Part shown: piece by piece, positions 8,347-16,500 of the stretch
How the letters are laid out: every line of letters begins with the position of its first letter
Position numbering within the stretch: position 1 is the stretch's first letter
From: an uncultured Bacteroidales bacterium
Lineage (GTDB): Bacteria; Bacteroidota; Bacteroidia; Bacteroidales; Bacteroidaceae
Reading direction: 5' to 3'
Assembly: GCA_902796835.1 (NCBI GenBank)
Contig: CADBQP010000048.1
Coordinates: forward strand, 1 to 64,000
Length of the DNA stretch: 64,000 nt
Made by a program: the position numbers and the translations under genes
The notes under the pieces: model-generated
Seen by the model: the letters and a program-made list of their open reading frames with translations, nothing else
Told to the model about the DNA's origin: nothing
Databases searched by the model: none

Positions 8347-9108
8347 TTAAACGTCTTTTAAGTCGCCCATCTTGTAGTAATCAAACATGTGCTCTTCCAT
8401 CCATTGGTTGGCCTTCTCGGGTGAGAGTTTCCATCCGCTGGAACAGGTAGAAACAATCTCCACAAGGTTGGAGCCTTTTCCGTTCATGGAATTTTCGAAG
8501 GCTTTGCGGATAGCGGCCTTTGCTTTGCGAATGGCGGCTACGGTGTGGACGCTTTGGCGTGTCACATAGCTTGTGCCTTCGAGTTGGGCAGCAATTTCTG
8601 TCATGCGAAGTGGCCAGCCGTGAATCTCCGGATCGCGGCCATAAGGGCAGGTGGCCGTTTTTTGTCCTACCAAGGTGGTGGGCGCCATTTGCCCGCCCGT
8701 CATGCCATAGATGGCATTGTTTATAAAGATGATGGTGATGTGTTCACCGCGGTTTAGGGCGTGGATGGTCTCTCCCGTTCCGATGCAGGCCAAGTCGCCA
8801 TCGCCTTGATAGGTGAATACTAGGCGGTCGGGCCATAGTCGTTTGCATGCAGTGGCCAGCGCCGGTGCACGTCCGTGGGCAGCCTCTTGCCAGTCTATGT
8901 CTATATATTTATAAGCAAAGACGGCGCAACCCACGGGACTTATGCCGATAGTCTTTTCGGTCATGCCCATTTCGTCGATTACCTCGGCCACCAACTTGTG
9001 TACCACACCATGGGAGCAACCAGGGCAGTAGTGCATATAGTTGTCGTTCATGAGGCGAGGCTTCTCATATACAAGATTCTCGGGGCGTATGATTTCTTCT
9101 TTTGTCAT
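8347..9108 (-). CDS. korB: 2-oxoacid:ferredoxin oxidoreductase beta subunit (thiamine diphosphate-binding)
   Basis: The 253-residue protein has the thiamine diphosphate motif GDGDLACIGTGE ending in the INNAIYGMTGGQ stretch, and the N-terminal YCPGCSHG cysteine motif typical of KorB-type beta subunits. It carries the catalytic cofactor of the complex with the alpha subunit. It follows the 90-residue membrane gene by 12 nt and is part of the same operon. The start is ATG 9108. Confidence 0.95.
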   Translation of the reverse strand: MTKEEIIRPENLVYEKPRLMNDNYMHYCPGCSHGVVHKLVAEVIDEMGMTEKTIGISPVGCAVFAYKYIDIDWQEAAHGRAPALATACKRLWPDRLVFTYQGDGDLACIGTGETIHALNRGEHITIIFINNAIYGMTGGQMAPTTLVGQKTATCPYGRDPEIHGWPLRMTEIAAQLEGTSYVTRQSVHTVAAIRKAKAAIRKAFENSMNGKGSNLVEIVSTCSSGWKLSPEKANQWMEEHMFDYYKMGDLKDV

Positions 9109-9120
9109 GGTGCCTGATTT

Positions 9121-9393
9121 TTAGTTTTCTTTTCGTATGCCCGGCATTCGCAACATCACTTCAACCATTTTGATGAGGATTGCCACGAGCCCTATCATGT
9201 AGCTTGCCATGAGGGCGCGCGAACCTGCTGACGACAGGATGACTCCTATTATTGAGATGAGGCTCAGAAGGATGAAAATGCCGTTGAGGATATTTCGCAA
9301 GAACAGCCTGTTTTTAGTTTGATGCTTTCTGCTGAGGTCTTGGCGCTTCCTTTCAACCAGGGTGTCGGCATCGTTGCGTAGCGTGTGGGGCAT
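9121..9393 (-). CDS. Small two-helix membrane protein inside the 2-oxoacid oxidoreductase operon
   Basis: The 90-residue protein has a charged N-terminus of about 33 residues, then two adjacent hydrophobic segments (about 35-54 and 60-80) and a basic tail. I do not recognise a family. It is placed between the alpha and beta subunit genes, 38 nt and 12 nt from them, so it is cotranscribed. A membrane-anchoring or assembly role for the complex is possible but only inferred from position. The start ATG 9393 directly abuts the AT-rich junction motif ACACAATATTAATATTATG. Confidence 0.78.
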   Translation of the reverse strand: MPHTLRNDADTLVERKRQDLSRKHQTKNRLFLRNILNGIFILLSLISIIGVILSSAGSRALMASYMIGLVAILIKMVEVMLRMPGIRKEN

Positions 9394-9431
9394 AATATTA
9401 ATATTGTGTTCAAAAAAAGTAGTGGCAGGGA

Positions 9432-10535
9432 CTAAGCCTTTTCTGCCTCGCTTTTCACTTTCATGAGAGCATCGACTATTTCATCGGGATCGGGCACAAT
9501 GCCGCCCAGGCGACCAAAGTGGTTGACAATGGCTTTACCCTTTGCGGCCAATCGCACGTCGTAGACCATTTGGCCAGCGTTGATTTCGACAACCAGCAAG
9601 CCCTTTACACGTGTTGCCAGTTCTTCGATTTCCTTTTCGGGGAAGGGCCACAGCGTGATGGGGCGGAAAAGTCCTACACGCTCACCTTTTTCGCGAAGCA
9701 TTTCAACGGCTTTGGTGGCTATGCGCGAAGCGGAACCAAAAGCAACAATGGCATATTCTGCATCGTCCATGAAAGAGGTTTCATAGCGCACTTCCTTTTG
9801 TTTTATTTCTGCATATTTCTTTTGCAGGTGCAAGTTGCGCTGCTCCATGATGGCGGGATCAAGCTCGAGCGAGGTGATGCAGTGTGAGCCGCGTTGTTTC
9901 AATCCCATTCCATTTGAAGCCCAAGGACATTCTTTGAGGATTTCTTCGTCGGTGCGGCGTGGTTTTTGTGGTGGAAGCACTACGCGCTCCATCATTTGGC
10001 CAATCACACCGTCGGACAAAATCATGGCTGGCGTTCTATACTTGAAAGCCAGTTCGAAACCCAGGTCTACGAAATCAGCCATCTCTTGCACGGAGTTAGG
10101 GGCCAGAACAATGACGTTGTAGTCGCCATTACCTCCTCCGCGAGTGGCTTGGTTGTAGTCGCTCTGCGAGGGTTGAATGGTTCCAAGTCCCGGACCGCCG
10201 CGCTGCACATTGACGATGAGGCCGGGCACTTCGGCTCCTGCCATGTAGGCAATGCCTTCTTGCATCAAGGCTACGCCAGGGCTTGACGATGAAGTCATGA
10301 CACGTTTGCCCGTGCCGCCTCCTCCGTAGAGCATGTTGATGGACGCTACTTCGCTCTCGGCTTGAACCACCACCATGCCTGTGGTTTCCCAGGGCTTTAG
10401 TGCGGCAAGTGTTTCGAGCACTTCCGACTGCGGGGTAATGGGGTAGCCAAAATATCCGTCGCAGCCACATCGAATGGCAGCGTGGGCTATGGCCTCGTTG
10501 CCTTTCATAAGCAATACTTCTTTTTCGTTGCTCAT
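9432..10535 (-). CDS. korA: 2-oxoacid:ferredoxin oxidoreductase alpha subunit (KorA/VorB type)
   Basis: The 367-residue protein has the alpha-subunit signature GYPITPQSEVLE near the N-terminus, AESEVASINMLYGGGGTGKRVMTSSSSPGVALMQEG, and the RGGPGLGTIQPSQSDYNQA segment. Domain II continues to the C-terminal FGRLGGIVPDPDEI. It pairs with the beta subunit to form the thiamine-dependent catalytic core. The length and the separate ferredoxin gene fit the four-subunit Kor/Vor class rather than single-chain PFOR. It starts at ATG 10535, 8 nt after the ferredoxin-like subunit. Confidence 0.95.
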   Translation of the reverse strand: MSNEKEVLLMKGNEAIAHAAIRCGCDGYFGYPITPQSEVLETLAALKPWETTGMVVVQAESEVASINMLYGGGGTGKRVMTSSSSPGVALMQEGIAYMAGAEVPGLIVNVQRGGPGLGTIQPSQSDYNQATRGGGNGDYNVIVLAPNSVQEMADFVDLGFELAFKYRTPAMILSDGVIGQMMERVVLPPQKPRRTDEEILKECPWASNGMGLKQRGSHCITSLELDPAIMEQRNLHLQKKYAEIKQKEVRYETSFMDDAEYAIVAFGSASRIATKAVEMLREKGERVGLFRPITLWPFPEKEIEELATRVKGLLVVEINAGQMVYDVRLAAKGKAIVNHFGRLGGIVPDPDEIVDALMKVKSEAEKA

Positions 10536-10543
10536 ACCTTTTG

Positions 10544-10774
10544 TCAGTCAGATAGTTTAACTTTATATACACTGATGCAGCCGTCCGGGCATATGGTAGC
10601 GCAGGCTGCACATCCAATACAAGCGCCTCCCACGTCGTGACAGTAGGCATAGCCTCGGTGATTTACTTCACCACGTGTGAGTGCAATAGTTTTAGTGGGA
10701 CATGCGACTACGCAAAGGTTGCAACCTTTGCAACGGTTCACGTCGACCACAATTTCTCCTTTGATTTTAGCCAT
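10544..10774 (-). CDS. korD: 2x[4Fe-4S] ferredoxin-like subunit of the 2-oxoacid oxidoreductase (KorD/VorD)
   Basis: The 76-residue protein contains two classic 4Fe-4S motifs, CKGCNLCVVACP and CIGCAACATICP, and nothing else, so it is the electron-transfer delta subunit of the complex. A longer open frame exists upstream but the conserved protein starts at the ATG at 10774 (MAKIKGEIVVDV). It is the first gene of the operon delta-alpha-small membrane protein-beta-gamma. A TATTTTTG box on the minus strand at 10814-10821 lies about 40 nt upstream of the start. Confidence 0.94.
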   Translation of the reverse strand: MAKIKGEIVVDVNRCKGCNLCVVACPTKTIALTRGEVNHRGYAYCHDVGGACIGCAACATICPDGCISVYKVKLSD

Positions 10775-10813
10775 GTTTTTCAGAGTTTTTATGGTAATTT
10801 GGCTTCGTTTTGG

Positions 10814-10821
10814 CAAAAATA
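10814..10821 (-). promoter_or_regulatory. Probable -7 box of the kor operon
   Basis: TATTTTTG on the minus strand fits the Bacteroidetes -7 consensus TAnnTTTG and lies 40 nt before the korD start. No good TTTG box is seen at the usual spacing, so this is a weaker call. Confidence 0.45.
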
Positions 10822-10943
10822 AGTAATTATTTTTTTCTTGAGTGCGCACTTTTGGTTTTTTTTAGCCTTTATTCTAAAAAAAACGTGCCTTAGAAGTCTT
10901 TTGACATAGTTGGTTTGGAAGCTATGTTTGGGTATATATAAAA

Positions 10944-10981
10944 AAATCTGCGCTGTGAAATTTCTTTCAAAGCGCAGATTT
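10944..10981 (-). terminator. Rho-independent terminator after ugd
   Basis: On the minus strand an 11-bp perfect stem (AAATCTGCGCT against AGCGCAGATTT in plus-strand terms) with a 16-nt loop is followed by a T run. It lies about 20 nt after the ugd stop and separates ugd from the kor operon. Confidence 0.88.
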
Positions 10982-11002
10982 CCTAAGAGGTTGTCGCGAG
11001 GT

Positions 11003-12319
11003 TTAAGGTCTGCCTATGGAGTAGTAGATGAAGCCTGCTTGTCGCATTTCTTCGGGGTCGTAGAGATTGCGCCCGTCGAGCACCACAGGCTGTGCCATGG
11101 CTTTTATGATCCGTTCCCACGAGGGAAGGCGGAATTGTTTCCATTCTGTGAGCAGCATTAGTGCGTCAGCCCCTTCTACGGCATTGTAGATGTCGGTGGC
11201 ATATTCCACTTTGTTGCCCACTCGGCGGCGGCATTCGTTCATGGCCACTGGGTCGAACACACGAATGTGGCAGCCTGCTTCATGAAGCAAGTCGATAATG
11301 ATGAGCGAGGTGGCTTCGCGCATGTCATCGGTTTCGGCCTTGAAAGAGAGTCCCCACAGTGAGATGGTGCGTCCCTGGAGATTGTTTTTGAAGTGTTTGC
11401 TCAGTTTTCTGAAGAGCACGGCCTTTTGTCGTTCATTAACTTCTTCTACAGCTTGAACGAGGCGCATTTCGAGATTGTTTTGCTGGGCGGTCTTGATTAG
11501 TGCCTTAACATCTTTTGGGAAGCACGAACCTCCATATCCGCAGCCTGCATAAAGAAACTTGGAGCCGATGCGTGTGTCGGAACCTATGCCTTTACGCACC
11601 ATGTTGACGTCGGCGCCCACGAGTTCGCAAAGGTTGGCAATCTCGTTCATGAACGAAATGCGAGTGGCCAGCATGGCGTTGGCAGCATATTTAATCATTT
11701 CGGCCGAGGGAATGTCGGTGAATATCACGCGGAAGTTGTTTAGAAGAAATGGCTTGTAAAGGCGCGTCATGAGTTTGCGGGCGTGTTCGCTCTCTACGCC
11801 TACCACAACGCGGTCGGGCGACATGAAATCTTTGATGGTTGAGCCTTCCTTCAGAAACTCGGGATTTGACGCCACGTCGAATTCAATGCGTTTGCCGCGC
11901 TTTTCGAGTTCTTCATTGATGGTGGCTTTGATGAGTTTTGCCGTGCCCACGGGAACTGTGCTTTTGGTTACTACGACTAAGTAGTGTTCCATGTGGCGTC
12001 CCACTTCGCGTGCCACGTCGAGCACATAGCGCAGATCGGCGCTTCCGTCTTCGTCGGGTGGTGTGCCCACTGCACTAAAGACGGCTTCAACCTCGTTGAG
12101 ACAAGAACTGAGGCTGGTGGTGAAGTGAAGGCGCCCTTCGCGCACATTGCGCATCACCATTTCTTCAAGCCCGGGTTCGTAGATGGGGATGATTCCCTGC
12201 TTGAGGCTTTCAATCTTCTTTTGGTCAATGTCAACGCAAGTGACGTCTGCTCCCATTTCGGCAAAGCATGCTCCGCTGACTAGGCCTACGTATCCTGTTC
12301 CGACGATTGCTATTTTCAT
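11003..12319 (-). CDS. ugd: UDP-glucose 6-dehydrogenase
   Basis: The 438-residue protein oxidises UDP-glucose to UDP-glucuronate with two NAD+, feeding envelope polysaccharide synthesis. It has the N-terminal NAD fold (KIAIVGTGYVGLVSG), the ASNPEFLKEG substrate segment, and the catalytic cysteine in GCGYGGSCFPKDV. The C-terminal UDP-binding domain begins around LWGLSFKAETDDMREATS. An open frame extends 17 codons further upstream but the ATG at 12319 starts exactly at the NAD fold. The gene stands alone between two terminators. A related UDP-mannuronate enzyme is conceivable, but the length and motifs favour Ugd. Confidence 0.94.
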   Translation of the reverse strand: MKIAIVGTGYVGLVSGACFAEMGADVTCVDIDQKKIESLKQGIIPIYEPGLEEMVMRNVREGRLHFTTSLSSCLNEVEAVFSAVGTPPDEDGSADLRYVLDVAREVGRHMEHYLVVVTKSTVPVGTAKLIKATINEELEKRGKRIEFDVASNPEFLKEGSTIKDFMSPDRVVVGVESEHARKLMTRLYKPFLLNNFRVIFTDIPSAEMIKYAANAMLATRISFMNEIANLCELVGADVNMVRKGIGSDTRIGSKFLYAGCGYGGSCFPKDVKALIKTAQQNNLEMRLVQAVEEVNERQKAVLFRKLSKHFKNNLQGRTISLWGLSFKAETDDMREATSLIIIDLLHEAGCHIRVFDPVAMNECRRRVGNKVEYATDIYNAVEGADALMLLTEWKQFRLPSWERIIKAMAQPVVLDGRNLYDPEEMRQAGFIYYSIGRP

Positions 12320-12346
12320 AGGCTGCTGTGTTTTTCTTATAAAAAG

Positions 12347-12376
12347 GAGGATGTGCCTCTCATTTGACACATCCTC
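12347..12376 (-). terminator. Rho-independent terminator after secG
   Basis: A perfect 9-bp stem, GAGGATGTG (12347-12355) with CACATCCTC (12368-12376), is followed on the minus strand by CTTTTTATAAG. It lies about 40 nt after the secG stop and closes the sigma-54 activator-lptE-TPR-secG operon. Confidence 0.85.
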
Positions 12377-12417
12377 TTTCGATATTCTTTGTCATAGAAA
12401 GTGCAAACGACTGCTGA

Positions 12418-12744
12418 TTATTTACCGGCAGGTGCTTGCTGCGGTGTTTGTGCTCCAGGAAGTTGCACGGGAGTCTGTGCTTCGTTTTTCATGCTGGTGA
12501 CTACATCGCTTGCTGAATCGTTCTGAGGTATCACGTAGGTGGTAATCACGCTAAGGAATACGAGCAAGCCAGCCAGTGTCCATGTGGCTTTTTCGATAAA
12601 GTCGGTGGTTTTGCGCACACCCATGATTTGGTTAGACGAGGCAAAGCCGGAGGCCAAACCGCCGCCTTTTGATTCCTGAATGAGCACAATAAAAGTGAGA
12701 AGCAGGGCCACAATGACCGCTACAATTACGATTAATGAATACAT
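12418..12744 (-). CDS. secG: Preprotein translocase subunit SecG
   Basis: The 108-residue protein has the two transmembrane helices of SecG (about residues 3-22 and 52-72) and the conserved loop between them (IQESKGGGLASGFASSNQIMG). The C-terminal 30 residues are a Pro/Gln-rich tail common in Bacteroidetes homologues. SecG stimulates protein export through SecYE. It starts at ATG 12744, 4 nt after the TPR-like gene, and is the last gene of its operon. Confidence 0.95.
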   Translation of the reverse strand: MYSLIVIVAVIVALLLTFIVLIQESKGGGLASGFASSNQIMGVRKTTDFIEKATWTLAGLLVFLSVITTYVIPQNDSASDVVTSMKNEAQTPVQLPGAQTPQQAPAGK

Positions 12745-12748
12745 GTTG

Positions 12749-13501
12749 CTATTTCTTTTTGTTGTTATTTATAATCAATTTTTCTAAAAAACGGATTTGG
12801 TCTGCAAAGTAAGTGTTTTTTTTCGGATAAATCAAACTTAATTTGCGGATAATTTCGAGAGCCTTGTCATATCGGCCTTGTTTTACGTAGATTTTGGCAA
12901 GTGTTTCTGTAAAAAAGCTGTCGTCGAGGCTCTCGTCAGCTTCGTCAGTTGTTTCGTTAGCTTCTTGCGATGGAGTATCTTCGGTCTTGTCGATTTTGAG
13001 TCGGCCTTGTTCGCTTTCTATATAGTCCTCAAGCAGCTGTTCCCGTTGTGTGGGATGTTCAGCTGTTTCAGTGCTTTCGGGGATGGCATCTTCCATTTGC
13101 ATGAGGTAGGCCACGTAGTCAACAGACGGGTCTACAGCTGGATTTTTCTTGCCGTTGTTCTCGGGTGTCGACTTGCTAAGGAATTCGTCGATGATATTTA
13201 TCGGATTTGTCTGCCCTTGTGCGTTTGCCGATTGTGACCTTTCTCTGAGTGTGGGGCTTGGCAGGGGGTTGTAGTTGTTTCCCTCAACCATGTAAAAGAG
13301 GATGCTACGGTTTGGAAGCAGTATGGCGGATCTGTGAAGCTCTTCGTCGAAAGTAGGGTCGTGCATCATGAAGAGATTGCGAAGCAGAAGCAGGCGTGCA
13401 GTGTGGAAATACGGGTGCTGAGCTACAAGCTGCCGTAGCCAGTAGAGCGTCTCCATATTGAGTTGTTGGGGGTGTTGTGTGTAGTATGCGATGCTTTGCA
13501 T
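12749..13501 (-). CDS. TPR-like conserved protein of the lptE-secG operon
   Basis: The 250-residue protein has a helical N-terminus (about residues 1-75), a low-complexity acidic Gln/Ser/Glu-rich centre (about 85-190), and a C-terminal tetratricopeptide-like segment (FFTETLAKIYVKQGRYDKAL and onward). There is no signal peptide. Proteins of this kind occur between lptE and secG in Bacteroidales; the molecular role is unknown, and a scaffold for protein-protein contact is the simplest inference. It starts 19 nt after lptE and ends 4 nt before secG. Confidence 0.8.
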   Translation of the reverse strand: MQSIAYYTQHPQQLNMETLYWLRQLVAQHPYFHTARLLLLRNLFMMHDPTFDEELHRSAILLPNRSILFYMVEGNNYNPLPSPTLRERSQSANAQGQTNPINIIDEFLSKSTPENNGKKNPAVDPSVDYVAYLMQMEDAIPESTETAEHPTQREQLLEDYIESEQGRLKIDKTEDTPSQEANETTDEADESLDDSFFTETLAKIYVKQGRYDKALEIIRKLSLIYPKKNTYFADQIRFLEKLIINNNKKK

Positions 13502-13520
13502 GTGAAAAGGATTTTGTCTT

Positions 13521-14075
13521 TTACCAGTCGGCTACGGTGGCATTGAAGATTTGGTCAACAAGGTCTTCAATCATGTCGCTCACAAGTTTTTCCTGCACGC
13601 TTGAAAGCTGCTGGGTGGAGTTGTAGAGCGCTGTAGCCGAAAATTGGCGCTCCCACTGCTGATTCTTTTTAGGATTGCTAAAGCGTATGTTGACGGTCAT
13701 CTTTAGTTGTACTTGCGAAGAGAAGCCGTCGCTGGCTATTCCTTTGTTGAATTGGTCGTATCCTATGATTTCGCCGGCTATGTGCATATCTCCGTTTCGC
13801 TTGACGAGTTTCAGTCGCGTTTGAGTGGTGAAGCGTTCTTGCAACTCGTTGTTGAACATGGCTTCCATGGGCGCCCAGCCATAAGGAGCGCGGTTGGTAA
13901 TTTTGTCAATCTGAATGCTCTTGGTGAGATTGTAGTCAATAGAGGCTGAAATCAGGCTAAATCGAGGAGTGCAAGCCGCAGTGGTGCATGCCAGAAGCAC
14001 GAGCAGGAGTAGTAGCTTGAAATTAGCCAATGCCGTTTTGAGCAATGAGTTGTGGGTTGTCTTGGTGGGTTGCAT
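13521..14075 (-). CDS. lptE: LPS-assembly lipoprotein LptE family
   Basis: The 184-residue protein has a lipoprotein signal with lipobox TTAAC near residues 31-35, followed by the Bacteroidetes LptE pattern (SIDYNLTKSIQIDKITNRA). In the outer membrane LptE plugs the LptD barrel for LPS insertion. It follows the sigma-54 activator gene by 31 nt, and the AT-rich junction motif ACACAATATATTATATAATA occupies that gap. The start is ATG 14075. Its place beside secG suggests an envelope-biogenesis operon. Confidence 0.9.
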   Translation of the reverse strand: MQPTKTTHNSLLKTALANFKLLLLLVLLACTTAACTPRFSLISASIDYNLTKSIQIDKITNRAPYGWAPMEAMFNNELQERFTTQTRLKLVKRNGDMHIAGEIIGYDQFNKGIASDGFSSQVQLKMTVNIRFSNPKKNQQWERQFSATALYNSTQQLSSVQEKLVSDMIEDLVDQIFNATVADW

Positions 14076-14106
14076 TCCTTATTATATAATATATTGTGTG
14101 GAGGGC

Positions 14107-15306
14107 TTATTCCAAACCGTATTCCTTGATCTTTCGATAGAGGGTGCGCTCCGATATTCCGAGTTCGGCGGCCGCTTGTTTGCGGCGGCCATTGTTTCGC
14201 GCGAGCACTTTTTCTATGAGTTCTTTTTCGAGGGCATCAAGGGAGTGGGGGGCTTCTGCGTTTTCGCCTTCCTTGATTTCTTCGGCTTCTATCAGGGGGG
14301 CAATTTTCTCGGCCTCTTCCCATTTTAGTGTGGTGCCCGCTCTTTGTTCTTGCACGTGAGACTCGTTGCTGCTGCGGGTTCGGTTGTTTAGTGCCTTTTT
14401 GAGTTCGTTCACATCGCGTCGCAAATCGAAGAGAATCTGATAGAGAATCTCGCGTTCGTTCTCGAAGCCTCCCGATTTTTGCTCGTTTCCTACGGCTACT
14501 ATCTGCCTGTGAGCCTGCTCTGTGGGCATGTATTTTGCCAGGGTGTCAGGGGTTATCTCGCGTGTTTCGGAGGTAACCGACATGCTCTCGGCTATATTTT
14601 TAAGCTGGCGCACGTTGCCTGGCCACGAATAGCCCATGAGCATCTCTTGTGCAGCATCGTTGAGCCTAATAGGCGGCATGTGGTATTTTTCGCTCATCTC
14701 AAGGGCAAACTTCTTGAAGAGGAGCGCAATGTCCTTGCCTCGTTCACGCAAGGGAGGTATGACAATCGAAACTGAGTTGAGGCGGTAGTAAAGGTCTTCT
14801 CGGAACTTGCCGTTGGCAATGGCCTGTTCCATGTTGACATTAGTGGCTGCCACAATTCTGACATCGGTTTTCATTACTTCGCTGGACCCTACGCGAATAT
14901 ATTCTCCGGTTTCAAGCACTCGTAGCAGGCGTGCCTGAGTGGAGAGCGGGAGCTCGCCCACTTCGTCGAGAAACAACGTTCCGCCATTGGCTACAGAAAA
15001 ATATCCCTCGCGTTTTTCAATGGCGCCCGTGAAGGCGCCCTTTTCGTGCCCAAAGAGTTCGGAGTCGATGGTGCCCTCGGGAATGGCGCCGCAGTTTACG
15101 GCAAAATAACGTTTCCCTTTTCTAAGGCTGTTGTCGTGTATGATTTTGGGAAATATCTCCTTGCCCACACCATTCTCGCCCTGAATAAGTACGCTCAGGT
15201 CTACTGGAGCTATTTTCAGGGCAATCTCTATGGCGCGGTTCAGCCCGTCGTGGTTGCCCACAATGCCATATTTGAGTTTTATGCGTTGCAACAGTGTCTG
15301 GTCCAT
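14107..15306 (-). CDS. Sigma-54-interacting transcriptional regulator lacking a receiver domain
   Basis: The 399-residue protein is an AAA+ enhancer-binding activator. It has Walker A GENGVGKE, the sigma-54 contact loop GAFTGA (in GHEKGAFTGAIEKREGYF), Walker B GGTLFLDEVGE, the arginine-finger region ending LPPLRERGKDI, and a C-terminal Fis-type helix-turn-helix (RRKQAAAELGISERTLYRKIKEYGL). Only about 20 residues precede the AAA+ module, so there is no receiver, GAF or PAS input domain, and control must come from expression level or a partner. The ATG at 15306 is chosen because the conserved protein starts there. It heads the lptE-TPR-secG operon. Confidence 0.92.
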   Translation of the reverse strand: MDQTLLQRIKLKYGIVGNHDGLNRAIEIALKIAPVDLSVLIQGENGVGKEIFPKIIHDNSLRKGKRYFAVNCGAIPEGTIDSELFGHEKGAFTGAIEKREGYFSVANGGTLFLDEVGELPLSTQARLLRVLETGEYIRVGSSEVMKTDVRIVAATNVNMEQAIANGKFREDLYYRLNSVSIVIPPLRERGKDIALLFKKFALEMSEKYHMPPIRLNDAAQEMLMGYSWPGNVRQLKNIAESMSVTSETREITPDTLAKYMPTEQAHRQIVAVGNEQKSGGFENEREILYQILFDLRRDVNELKKALNNRTRSSNESHVQEQRAGTTLKWEEAEKIAPLIEAEEIKEGENAEAPHSLDALEKELIEKVLARNNGRRKQAAAELGISERTLYRKIKEYGLE

Positions 15307-15625
15307 GGTTAAGATGAATAACAATCCAAATAGTTTGGTGAAAACAAGGTGCTTCTGAGGCAAATGATTGGCATTAATTCACGGCCCGAGAGCCAGTATG
15401 CCATAATTAGCCGCAGCAAATTTAGTATTTTTCCCGCGGTTGTGAGGCACGATGCCCCAAGTTTTTTGAGCGAGTCGTTTTTTAGCCATTTCCTTTTCTC
15501 GATTATGGCGCAAATCAGTATTTTTGTAATGATTTTCTGCCTTTTGTTTCTCACTAAAGGCGGCGGCGCCTTTTCGAAGTGCGTTAAAAATGATAATGAA
15601 GTTACACTGATTAAAAACAAAGCTG
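15307..15625. promoter_or_regulatory. Divergent intergenic region between sigma-54 activator and thioesterase
   Basis: This 319-nt gap holds no gene that I can support. A TAAATTTG box on the minus strand at 15417-15424 could drive the activator operon and a TATTTTTG box on the plus strand at 15519-15526 could drive the thioesterase; neither has a clear TTTG partner. No repeat is obvious. Confidence 0.4.
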
Positions 15626-16378
15626 ATGGATAATTTTCAATTTAAGGTTGAGCCCTTCTCTGAGGATGTAACGGGCCATTTGTCGTGGGGAGTGCTTGGC
15701 AATCAGTTGCTCCGCGTGGCCAATCTAAGTGCTTCAAAACACGATTTCGGCTTCAGCAACGTGGCCGAATCCCACTACGCCTGGGTGTTGTCGCGACTAA
15801 TTATAGAGGTTGGCGACATGCCGCAGACTGGCGCAGATTATAGCATTAACACGTGGGTGTCGCGCGTATACAGGCAGTTCACAGACCGTCTCTTTTCACT
15901 CACCAACGCTGCTGGTGAGCCCTTTGGCTATGCCCACAGCATCTGGGCGCTAATCGACCTTGAAACACGTCAGCCGGCAGATATTGAGCACATGGCCGAT
16001 TCGGCAATAGCTAAGGCCGCCGAGCCGTACACGATTCCCATCAGCTCTGTGTCGCGTGTAAAAGTTGCACAAACCGAGCCCGTGCGCATACTCAAGGCAG
16101 CCTACGGCGACCTTGACATCAATGGCCATGTAAATTCCATTCGCTATTTGCAGGCTACACTCGATACGCTCTACGATTGTTTTGCCGCGGCCCTGAATTA
16201 TGAGCGCCATCGTGTGCGCCGTGTGGAAATTTCCTATTCCAAGGAGCTCTATTTCGGCGACAATCTGTTTTTCTATGCCCAACAGGAAGACGAGTTGACC
16301 TATGCCGTGGAAATTAAGACAGACCAGAACGTGGTAGCTACAAAGGTGAAAGTATTCTTTGAGCCAGTATGTAAGTAA
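15626..16378 (+). CDS. Acyl-ACP thioesterase (FatA/FatB-like)
   Basis: The 250-residue protein is a double hot-dog acyl-ACP thioesterase, which releases free fatty acids from the acyl carrier protein. The N-terminal hot dog contains ESHYAWVLSRLIIEV and the SINTWVSRVYRQFTDRLF strand region; the C-terminal repeat has the DLDINGHVNSIRYLQ signature. It stands alone, facing a convergent glycosyltransferase gene. The start ATG 15626 fits the family N-terminus. Chain-length specificity cannot be read from sequence. Confidence 0.92.
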   Translation: MDNFQFKVEPFSEDVTGHLSWGVLGNQLLRVANLSASKHDFGFSNVAESHYAWVLSRLIIEVGDMPQTGADYSINTWVSRVYRQFTDRLFSLTNAAGEPFGYAHSIWALIDLETRQPADIEHMADSAIAKAAEPYTIPISSVSRVKVAQTEPVRILKAAYGDLDINGHVNSIRYLQATLDTLYDCFAAALNYERHRVRRVEISYSKELYFGDNLFFYAQQEDELTYAVEIKTDQNVVATKVKVFFEPVCK

Positions 16379-16417
16379 GTTGCCTCATTTGGAGCTTCAG
16401 TCTATGAGATAGTTTAA

Positions 16418-16460
16418 ACTGTTGGCTCAACTTTTTTGAGAGTTGAGCCAACAGTTTTTT
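16418..16460 (+). terminator. Strong terminator built from the GAGCCA repeat element
   Basis: A perfect 15-bp stem (ACTGTTGGCTCAACT at 16418-16432, AGTTGAGCCAACAGT at 16441-16455) with an 8-nt loop is followed by TTTTTT. It ends the thioesterase transcript and is one copy of the dispersed GAGCCA element. Confidence 0.85.
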
Positions 16461-16500
16461 GTGGCAGCCATGCCATGTCTGGAATATCCAAGGAAGCCCC

